Below are positions 57,530-64,000 of a stretch of DNA of 64,000 bases, one piece after another. The DNA is from Deinococcus taeanensis. GTDB taxonomy: Bacteria > Deinococcota > Deinococci > Deinococcales > Deinococcaceae. Both the position numbers and the translations under genes were made by a program. Position 1 is the stretch's first letter. The number at the start of each line of letters is the position of its first letter. The notes under the pieces were generated by a model. That model worked only from the letters and a program-made list of their open reading frames with translations. It made no database searches and was not told where the DNA came from. The stretch spans positions 2,321,001 to 2,385,000 of the forward strand of contig NZ_CP083455.1 in the NCBI RefSeq assembly GCF_020229735.1, read 5' to 3'.

Positions 57530-57689
57530 GCGTCGGGTCCGGCCTTATGCTCACGTTGCCGTGAGGGTTATCGCCGGACTTCCCGTCCCGTGGGACGGCG
57601 GGTAGGCGCTCGACGCGCGCCTGGAGGCATCCGCAGATTGCTCGCTGACCTCCACCTCGTCTCCCCGGCGGCTGCCGGGGCCTTGCGCT
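57530..57689 (-). ncRNA. glmS self-cleaving ribozyme (GlcN6P riboswitch)
   Basis: The minus-strand leader folds as the glmS ribozyme. Predicted cleavage is between A57689 and G57688 (AGCGCAAG). P1: 57680-57674 with 57669-57663. Core GACGAGG at 57661-57655. P2: UGGAGG 57654-57649 with CCUCCA 57627-57622. The conserved GCGGAUG is at 57634-57628. P2.2: GCA 57686-57684 with UGC 57635-57633; the usual pairing is GCC with GGC, so both sides changed together. P3: GGCGC 57621-57617 with GCGCC 57609-57605. P3.1 pseudoknot: GCGUCG 57616-57611 with CGACGC 57535-57530. P4: GUCCGGC 57579-57573 with GCCGGAC 57543-57537, capped by CUCACG-GCAA-CGUGAG (57565-57550) followed by CAUA. An extra hairpin (57598-57583) lies between P3 and P4. 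GlcN6P would trigger cleavage and lower glmS mRNA. Confidence 0.92.
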
Positions 57690-57700
57690 GCCCTGTTAGC

Positions 57701-57724
57701 GTGAACCGGACACCAACGGTTCAC
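57701..57724 (-). other. 5'-terminal hairpin of the glmS mRNA
   Basis: GTGAACCG/CGGTTCAC (57701-57708, 57717-57724) pair perfectly over 8 nt. With transcription starting near 57724, the mRNA would begin with this stem, 11 nt before the ribozyme cleavage site. It may protect the 5' end or aid ribozyme folding, or it may be a protein operator. Confidence 0.5.
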
Positions 57725-57730
57725 GCGGGC

Positions 57731-57736
57731 AGCATA
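57731..57736 (-). promoter_or_regulatory. -10 box of glmS (TATGCT)
   Basis: TATGCT on the minus strand. A start 6-7 nt downstream (near 57724) would give a leader with a 5' hairpin, the ribozyme and about 117 nt before the ATG. Confidence 0.55.
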
Positions 57737-57924
57737 GCATTGCCCCCCGAGCCTCCCGTGAGTGCATGTCTCCATGAACGCCATACACTCCTGGGGGCCA
57801 TCACCCCCGAAGGGACAGTCACCTGCCGTTCATCCGCGCCTCGCCGCACTTGCTAGGATGAACCGCGACTCTCCCCCACGCCCCACCGGGCGGCGGGAGC
57901 GGCGCACACGAGGTTGAGATCACC

Positions 57925-58122
57925 ATGCCCACGTACCTGTACAAGAACCTGGAAACCGGCGAAGTCTACGAACTGCAGCAGAGCATGCGCGACGACCCCT
58001 ACACGGCCCACCCTGAGACCGGCGTCCCCATCAAGCGCGTCCTGGCGCGGCCCGGCATTGCTTTCAAGGGAAGTGGCTTCTACGTCACCGATTCGAGGCC
58101 CAAAAGCGGCGGCACCGAGTGA
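57925..58122 (+). CDS. FmdB-family protein lacking zinc-ribbon cysteines
   Basis: 65 aa. MPTYLYKNLETGE, LQQSMRDDP and RVLARPGIAFKGSGFYVTDSR match FmdB-type small proteins end to end. The two CxxC pairs that bind zinc are missing (KNLETGE and HPETGV take their places), so it cannot form the usual ribbon. A TAGGAT box is at 57854-57859. Its TGA overlaps the GTG start of the HtrA-like gene, so the two are coupled and may work together. Confidence 0.9.
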   Translation: MPTYLYKNLETGEVYELQQSMRDDPYTAHPETGVPIKRVLARPGIAFKGSGFYVTDSRPKSGGTE

Positions 58123-59219
58123 ACGCGGCGCGCGCCCTGGTGGCCGCGGCGCTTCTCAGCGGCGCGGTCACCGGTGCGTACGTCACGGGGCGCGTGACCG
58201 CGCAGCGAACCCTGGTCACCCCGGACGAAATCAATACGGTCGAGGTCACCCAGAAGGCCTTGCAGGCGGTGGTCCGTGTCGACAACCGCCTGCAGCGCGA
58301 GCGGCTTCAGCCTGGGGATGACCCCATCGAAACGGGCACCGGGTTCTTCTACAAAAAGGACCTGATTGTCACGAACTACCACGTGGTGCAGTTCCAGGAA
58401 TCCCTGACCGTCACGCTGTACAACGGCCGGCGCATTCCGGCCCGCCTGGAAGGCGTGGACCCTGGAATTGACATTGCGATTCTGCGGGTCACGGGGGTCA
58501 CAGCGCCCGCCACGCTGAGTTTCGGGTCCAGTGCCCGCCTGATTCCCGGACAGAAACTGCTGACCATCGGCACCCCCCTGCGCATTCCGAACTTCGTGGG
58601 GACCGGGGTGTTCAGCGTGGCGGTCAGTGCACGCGACATTCCCCGCTCGGACGGTTTTGCCAACGAGGTCGGGCAGTACATTGCCACCACCGCAAACATC
58701 CAGCAGGGCAACAGCGGCGGACCACTCCTGGACTCGCGGGGCCTGGTGGTGGGGGTCGCCGACGCCAGCGCCGCGCCGAACGGCCTGGTTCCGGGCATCA
58801 TTGGCATTGCGGTGCCGGGCGACCTGGTCAAGCAGAGCCTGGATGACCTGGAGAAGATCGGGGTTCCGCAGCGCGGCACGCTGGGCGTGACGCTGGTGGA
58901 TCTGGACAGCCTGGACCCGGCCCTGCGGCAGCTGGCAGGCCTGAGCAGTTCCGAAGGCGCGCTGGTGGATCAGGTGCCGGCCGGCACGGCCGCGGCCCGC
59001 GCCGGGCTGCGCGGCAGCCTGCGCAACAGCAAAGACCAGCTGCTTGCGCCGCTGGGTGACATCATCGTGGCGGTGGACGGGCAGCGGGTGCGGGATTCGT
59101 TCGACGTGATCCGGCTGGTGGCCGCCAAGCGGCCCGGGCAGACGGTGACGCTGGACGTGTGGCGCAACAAGAAACGCGTGGCGGTCAAGGTCACGCTGCT
59201 GAAACGCACCCTGCAGTAG
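58119..59219 (+). CDS. HtrA/Deg-like trypsin-fold serine protease with PDZ domain
   Basis: 366 aa. An N-terminal signal anchor (ARALVAAALLSGAVTGAYVTG) holds it to the outer face of the membrane. The catalytic triad is His88 (TNYHVV), Asp118 (GIDIAILRV) and Ser199 (GNSGGPLLD). One PDZ domain (about 255-360) has GTLGVTL, GALVDQVPAGTAAARAGLRGS and GDIIVAVDGQRV. It should act in protein quality control of the envelope. GTG 58119 overlaps the FmdB-like stop (GTGA). Confidence 0.95.
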   Translation: MNAARALVAAALLSGAVTGAYVTGRVTAQRTLVTPDEINTVEVTQKALQAVVRVDNRLQRERLQPGDDPIETGTGFFYKKDLIVTNYHVVQFQESLTVTLYNGRRIPARLEGVDPGIDIAILRVTGVTAPATLSFGSSARLIPGQKLLTIGTPLRIPNFVGTGVFSVAVSARDIPRSDGFANEVGQYIATTANIQQGNSGGPLLDSRGLVVGVADASAAPNGLVPGIIGIAVPGDLVKQSLDDLEKIGVPQRGTLGVTLVDLDSLDPALRQLAGLSSSEGALVDQVPAGTAAARAGLRGSLRNSKDQLLAPLGDIIVAVDGQRVRDSFDVIRLVAAKRPGQTVTLDVWRNKKRVAVKVTLLKRTLQ

Positions 59220-59449
59220 GCGGCCTGAGGAGGGCCGGGGTGGCGCGCGGCCTGGCCGGCGTCACCCCGCGGCTGGGCGCAGCAGAAAAAGGCGCTGGGC
59301 AGGCTCAGAAAGGCAACCGGGTCCGGGCGGGACCGCCGCGCCCTGAACCGCCCGAGCCCGGCGGGTCACCTGATCCCCAGGGGCCCCCCGCATGTCAAGG
59401 TCTTCATCCACCCTTGAGTCTCGTGAGGGACGCTATGCTCTGGCCTGTC

Positions 59450-60060
59450 ATGTACGTCGTCGTCGAAGGGCCCATCGGGGTCGGAAAAACAAGCCTCGCC
59501 GGGCGCCTCGCCGCCCACTACAGCGCCGAGCTGAACCTGGAGATCGTCGAGGAGAACCCCTTCCTGGCCAAGTTCTACCGGCAGCCCGACGCGTACGCCT
59601 TCCAGGTGCAGGCCTTTTTCCTGCTGTCACGGTTCAAGCAGCTCTCGGCGCTGTGGCAGCCCGGTCTGTACCGCGACTCGGTGGTGAGCGACTACCTGTT
59701 CGACAAGGACTTCATCTTCGCGGCCATGAACCTGCGCGACGCGGAATTCGAGCTGTACCAGGACCTCTACGCGCATCTCTCGCCGCGCCTGCCGACCCCG
59801 GACCTCGTGGTGTACCTGCGCGCCGACACGGATGAACTGCTGCGCCGCATCGCCAAACGCGGCCGGCCCTTCGAGCAGGACATGCAGGCCGCGTACCTCG
59901 CTGAGCTGACCGCCCGGTACGACGAGTACTTCCGCACGTACCCTCACCCGCACCTGATTGTCGACGCGGCCGGCATTGACTTCGTGGGCAACCCCGACGA
60001 CGAGCAGATGCTCCTGACCCGCGTGGACCAGGCCCTGCGCGCCGGTCAGGCGGCCGACTG

Positions 60061-60061
<1 letters not shown>
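59450..60061 (+). CDS. Deoxynucleoside kinase 1
   Basis: 203 aa, dNK/dGK-dAK family. P-loop VEGPIGVGKTSLAGRL at the N-terminus; EENPFLAKFY; the DRS-like YRDSVVSDYLFDKDFIF; and the lid RRIAKRGRPFEQDM with LID arginines. It phosphorylates purine deoxynucleosides (dA or dG) for dNTP salvage. ATG 59450 follows TATGCT by 10 nt; an in-frame ATG 5 codons upstream lies inside that box. It shares a TGATG junction with the second kinase. Confidence 0.94.
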
Positions 60062-60684
<623 letters not shown>

Positions 60685-60735
60685 GCCGCCCGGTACGCCT
60701 GGTCAGGTGAGGCAGCGCGGCGCGGAACCCGCCGC

Positions 60736-60741
60736 TAGGGT
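60736..60741 (+). promoter_or_regulatory. Leaderless -10 box (TAGGGT)
   Basis: TAGGGT with 7 nt to the ATG at 60749. Confidence 0.55.
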
Positions 60742-60748
60742 AACCCCC

Positions 60749-61351
60749 ATGCGTCTTCCCGTCCCGCTGGCCCTCCTGCCCACCGTCCTGCTCGGCCTGC
60801 TCCTGACCTCTCCGCGCGCCGCCGCGCAGACCCCGGCCCTGAACCTGGGCTGCCCCGCCTGGACCGTTCTGAACCCCGCCGACGTGCGCGCGGCCCAGGT
60901 GAGCGCGGCCCGCGCGCTGTTCACCAACGCGGCCGGCCAGATCAGCCGCGTGGCCCTGAACCGCGACGACCTGGTCCTGCAGGGCCCCAGCGTCAACGGG
61001 CGGCGCTGCACCTACCTCGTCCGGGAGGGCGAGGTGACTGGCGTCGGCGGCTTCCTCACGAACTTTCAGGTGAGGCCCGTGGCGACCGCCGCGACCCTCA
61101 GCGGCCGCTGGACAAGCGGCGCCGACTCCGTCCTCACCCTGCAGCGCCGCTCGAACGAGGCGGTGGACTTTACGGCCGTGAACGGCGGTCTGCAGGGCCT
61201 GCTCTCTCGCCAGCCGGACGGCTGGCTCAGCTACGCCGGGGGCGATTGCCGCCTGAACGTCTGGCCGGTGGGGGCGTGGCTGCTTGTGCAGGACAGCGGC
61301 CGCTGCGCCACGACCCTGAATTTCAGCGGCCTGTACCGCCGCGAGCGCTGA
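60749..61351 (+). CDS. Secreted protein of unknown function
   Basis: 200 aa. Signal peptide VPLALLPTVLLGLLLTSPRAAAQ. The mature part has four cysteines (LGCPAW, GRRCTY, GGDCRLN, SGRCATT) that could form two disulfides, and beta-rich patterns (ATLSGRWTSGADSVLTLQRRS, GWLSYAGGDCRLNVWPVGAWLLVQDSGRC). No family recognised. It lies between the kinases and murE. Confidence 0.85.
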   Translation: MRLPVPLALLPTVLLGLLLTSPRAAAQTPALNLGCPAWTVLNPADVRAAQVSAARALFTNAAGQISRVALNRDDLVLQGPSVNGRRCTYLVREGEVTGVGGFLTNFQVRPVATAATLSGRWTSGADSVLTLQRRSNEAVDFTAVNGGLQGLLSRQPDGWLSYAGGDCRLNVWPVGAWLLVQDSGRCATTLNFSGLYRRER

Positions 61352-61369
61352 GAGCCGCCGGGGGGCCGC

Positions 61370-61375
61370 TATGAT
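61370..61375 (+). promoter_or_regulatory. Leaderless -10 box of murE (TATGAT)
   Basis: TATGAT with 6 nt to the ATG at 61382; near-consensus. Confidence 0.7.
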
Positions 61376-61381
61376 CCCCGC

Positions 61382-62839
61382 ATGCGTCTGTCCGAGCTGG
61401 CCGCCCACCTGAACGCCCCTGCGCCCACCCCCGACCTGGAGGTGCAGGGCGTGACGCACAACGCCGCCTGGGTGCAGCCGGGGTTCGCGTTCGTGGCGAT
61501 CCGCGGAGCGCGCTTCGACGGGCACAGCTTCCTGGAACAGGTGGCCGGGGCGGGCGCCGTGGCCGTGATTGGTGAGGGCCTGCCTGAGGGGACCGTCAGT
61601 GCCCTGCCGTACCTGCGGGTTGCCTCGGCGCGCGGCGCGCTCGCCGACGCGGCCGCCGCCCTGGCCGGGCACCCCAGCCGGCAGTTGCGCATGGTGGGCG
61701 TCACCGGCACCGACGGCAAAACCACCACCAGCTGGCTCACGCGGCACCTGCTGCGCGCCGCGAACTTCCGCACCGGGCTGCTCAGCACCGCCGGGTACGA
61801 ACTGCCGGACGGCGCGCTCCGGCACTTCCCGGCGCATTTCACGACCCCGGAGGCGCCGCAGGTGCAGGCCACCCTGGCCGACATGGTCGCCGCGGGCGCC
61901 GACGCAGCCGTGCTGGAAGCGAGCAGTCACGCCCTGGCGCTTGACCGGGTGCGCGGCGTGGCCTGGGACGTGGCCGTCTGGACGCACCTGACCAGCGAAC
62001 ACCTGGATTTTCACGGCACGCTGGAGAACTACTTCGCGGACAAACGCCGCCTCGTGGAACGCGCTCCGTTCGCCGTGCTGAACGTGGATGACCCCTGGAC
62101 TGCGCAGCTGCGCGGCGTGGCGCCCGCCGAAACCACGTACTCCGCCGAGGGACAGCACGCCGACTGGCGCGCCGGGAGCATTGAGGAGCGCAGCACCGGG
62201 CTGCACTTTCACGTGGTGAGCCCGCTGGGGGAATTCGACGCGCACCTGCCCATGATCGGCCGCTTCAACGTGGCGAACGCCCTGGCCGCCATGGCCGCCG
62301 CCGCACACCTGGGCGCCAGCTGGCCGCAGCTCGTCGCAGGTCTCGCCAGTTTCCGCGGTGTTCCTGGCCGCATGGAACTCGTGCCTGACCCGCTGGGCCG
62401 GCGCGTGGTGGTGGATTTCGCGCACACCCCGCCCAGCCTCGAAAAGGCCCTGGCAACGCTGCGTACCACCACGTCCGGCCGGCTGATCGTGCTGCTCGGC
62501 TCGGCGGGCGGGCCCCGTGACCCCGGCAAACGCGCGCCGCTGGGTGAGGTGGCCACGCGCCTCGCCGACCACGCCATCTTCACTGAGGAGGACTGCCGCG
62601 ACACGCCGCTGGCAGACATTCTGGACGCGATGGAACACGGCGCGCGGGGGGCCGGACGCGACAACTTCACGCGCGTGCCTGACCGCCGGGACGCGATCCG
62701 CCGCGCCATCGGCCTCGCCCGGCCGGGTGACACGGTCCTGCTGGCCGGGAAAGGTCCCGAGGACACCCTGGAACGTGCGCACGAGGTCGTGCCCTGGAAC
62801 GAGGTTCAGGAGGCCCTGGACGCCCTGCAACTGAACTGA
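61382..62839 (+). CDS. murE: UDP-MurNAc-tripeptide ligase MurE (ornithine type likely)
   Basis: 485 aa, adds the third residue to the peptidoglycan stem. ATP loop GVTGTDGKTTTSWL (about 105-118); UDP-MurNAc region FTTPEAPQVQATLADMVAAGADAAVLEASSHALALDRV; C-terminal domain from about 330. The amino-acid motif that reads DNPR in meso-DAP enzymes is DCRD here (404-407, within TEEDCRDTP). Deinococcus peptidoglycan has L-ornithine at this position, so the change fits ornithine specificity. Leaderless start. Confidence 0.96.
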   Translation: MRLSELAAHLNAPAPTPDLEVQGVTHNAAWVQPGFAFVAIRGARFDGHSFLEQVAGAGAVAVIGEGLPEGTVSALPYLRVASARGALADAAAALAGHPSRQLRMVGVTGTDGKTTTSWLTRHLLRAANFRTGLLSTAGYELPDGALRHFPAHFTTPEAPQVQATLADMVAAGADAAVLEASSHALALDRVRGVAWDVAVWTHLTSEHLDFHGTLENYFADKRRLVERAPFAVLNVDDPWTAQLRGVAPAETTYSAEGQHADWRAGSIEERSTGLHFHVVSPLGEFDAHLPMIGRFNVANALAAMAAAAHLGASWPQLVAGLASFRGVPGRMELVPDPLGRRVVVDFAHTPPSLEKALATLRTTTSGRLIVLLGSAGGPRDPGKRAPLGEVATRLADHAIFTEEDCRDTPLADILDAMEHGARGAGRDNFTRVPDRRDAIRRAIGLARPGDTVLLAGKGPEDTLERAHEVVPWNEVQEALDALQLN

Positions 62840-62859
62840 CTGTCCGCGCAGCGGCGTGG

Positions 62860-62865
62860 TATGAC
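62860..62865 (+). promoter_or_regulatory. -10-like box of the DUF3160 gene (TATGAC)
   Basis: TATGAC with 6 nt to the ATG at 62872; the last base departs from TANNNT. Confidence 0.45.
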
Positions 62866-62871
62866 GGCTCC

Positions 62872-64000
62872 ATGCGCCTCTGTCTGCTTCTCACCGTGAC
62901 ACTGGGTCTGCCCGGAACCGCCCTGGCCGCCCCCACCGCGTACACCCTTCCGGTTGATCTGGCCCGCATGAAGGCCCCCCTGGTGACCGGCAGCCGGGAC
63001 CTCGGGCTGCCGGGCCTGAACGCCGCGCAGCGCGCCGCCCTGTCACGCAACGGGTTCGTGATCACCCCCGCGCGCTGGCTGCATTTCGACGCGGCGTACG
63101 AGGCGACCCGGTACGCGAACCAGCCGGCGTTCGTGACCACCGACTCCATGCTGCACGTGTACCACCTGGTGTTCGACAAGCTCCTGCGCGACCTGGAACG
63201 CGATTCGCTCGCGCCGGCCGTGCGGCGTCTGACCGCGCTGCTCGTCCGCGACTCCCAGCGTCAGCTCGCGGCCCTCCGGGGCACGCCCCTGGAAGCCGAC
63301 GCCCGGCGGGCGCTGGCCTACCTCGCCGTGGCGCAGCGCCTCGCAGAGCCTACCGCGGCCCCGCCAGCCGAGGTGGCGGCGCTCGTGCAGGCCGAACTGA
63401 AACTGATTGACGCGCACTCCGGCGTGGCCGTCTCCCCGATCTTCCAGGCGAGCGAGCTGCGCGAGGATTACTCGCAGTACGTGCCGCGTGGCCATTACAC
63501 CCGCAGCGAGGCGCTCAGGCGCTACTTCCGCAGCATGATGTGGCTGGGCCGCATGAACCTGCGCGTGCAGAGTGACAGTGAAACGCGCGTGGCGGGCCTC
63601 CTCACCTCTCTGCTCAGCACCAACCCCGAAGCCCGGACCCTCTGGGCGCGCGTGTACGATCCGACCGCGCTGCTCGTCGGGCGCAGTGACGACCTGAACC
63701 ACCGGCAGTACGCCGAGGCGCTGCAGGCCGCGGCGGACGGGCAGGTGCGCCGCCTCGCGGACCCCGCCACGCTGAAGGTCTTTCAGGCGAGGCTGCGCAC
63801 CCTGCCGCCTCCACAGGTGAACAGCGCAGTCGTGACGGCCCGGCCTGGCGAGGGCCGCGCGGCGCGGGACGCCGGAACACTCGGGTTCCGCCTGATGGGG
63901 CAGCGATTCACACTGGACGGCGCGGCCTTCCAGCGCCTCGTGTACCGTGAGGTCGGCACGCAGGATCAGCCGCGCCTACTGCCCCGCGGCCTGGACCTGA
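62872..64000 (+). CDS. Secreted DUF3160 protein, 5' part
   Basis: Open from ATG 62872 to the window end (376 codons). Signal peptide MRLCLLLTVTLGLPGTALA. YANQPAFVTTDSMLHVYHLVFDKLLRDLERD is the DUF3160 signature; LREDYSQYVPRGHYTRSEALRRYFRSMMWLGRMNLRV continues it. The family is extracytoplasmic and of unknown function. The C-terminus is outside the window. Confidence 0.9.
   Translation, partial: MRLCLLLTVTLGLPGTALAAPTAYTLPVDLARMKAPLVTGSRDLGLPGLNAAQRAALSRNGFVITPARWLHFDAAYEATRYANQPAFVTTDSMLHVYHLVFDKLLRDLERDSLAPAVRRLTALLVRDSQRQLAALRGTPLEADARRALAYLAVAQRLAEPTAAPPAEVAALVQAELKLIDAHSGVAVSPIFQASELREDYSQYVPRGHYTRSEALRRYFRSMMWLGRMNLRVQSDSETRVAGLLTSLLSTNPEARTLWARVYDPTALLVGRSDDLNHRQYAEALQAAADGQVRRLADPATLKVFQARLRTLPPPQVNSAVVTARPGEGRAARDAGTLGFRLMGQRFTLDGAAFQRLVYREVGTQDQPRLLPRGLDL

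Overview
This window is a GC-rich chromosomal segment that reads as a Deinococcus species. The evidence is a Dps1-type ferritin with a long Lys-rich N-terminus (28860-29480), a DR2241-like CbiX/Fe-S protein (35104-36516), a MurE that lacks the meso-DAP DNPR motif (Deinococcus peptidoglycan contains ornithine), the 7-gene-scale use of compact TANNNT promoter boxes placed 6-8 nt before start codons (leaderless mRNAs), and GC-rich codon usage that leaves long antisense frames open. Most genes are housekeeping. I saw no tRNA, rRNA, CRISPR array, insertion sequence or prophage.

Layout. 1-1.9 kb: 5' end of a secreted protein, a bifunctional NadM-Nudix enzyme, and a GIY-YIG (LEM-3-like) nuclease-domain ORF with no normal start codon. 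2-6.8 kb: a sugar ABC importer (two permeases, binding protein) led by a ROK-family regulator, with two palindromic operators upstream. 7-16 kb: lysS, greA, an MFS permease, mutS2, rarA and a DUF885-like metallopeptidase. 16-20.7 kb: aldo/keto reductase, a DHFR-like reductase, and a minD-minE-phosphoesterase-rodA operon for division and cell shape. 20.8-28.8 kb: secreted peptidase, rimO, prepilin peptidase, a CHRD-like lipoprotein, aldehyde dehydrogenase with mobA, and a DUF4385 gene. 28.9-36.5 kb: dps, a frameshifted MBL hydrolase facing an MFS exporter, an S41 peptidase, an M20 peptidase, an EF-hand protein and the CbiX-like gene. 36.6-42.9 kb: a purine operon purC-purS-purQ-dinB-purL-purF ending in a classical intrinsic terminator. 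43-47.7 kb: an accessory, gene-poor stretch with an otsB remnant, an SDR enzyme, an unrecognised lower-GC gene, YwbE, and small proteins. 47.7-53 kb: SMP-30-like lactonase, sucA, sucB. 53.1-55.5 kb: a protein made of six exact-length 22-residue repeats and a secreted papain-like protease. 55.6-64 kb: glmS with a 5' leader that folds as a glmS self-cleaving ribozyme, a cysteine-less FmdB protein coupled to an HtrA-like protease, two deoxynucleoside kinases, a secreted protein, murE and the start of a DUF3160 protein.

The most notable item is the glmS ribozyme at 57530-57689 (minus strand). Every helix of the known fold can be drawn, including two pseudoknots, one of which shows a compensatory change, plus an extra hairpin between P3 and P4. 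Other points of interest are the dual operators of the ABC operon with a ROK regulator that has lost its zinc cysteines, long perfect hairpins without U-tracts at gene ends, a one-base frameshift in a G6 tract, and a truncated otsB.
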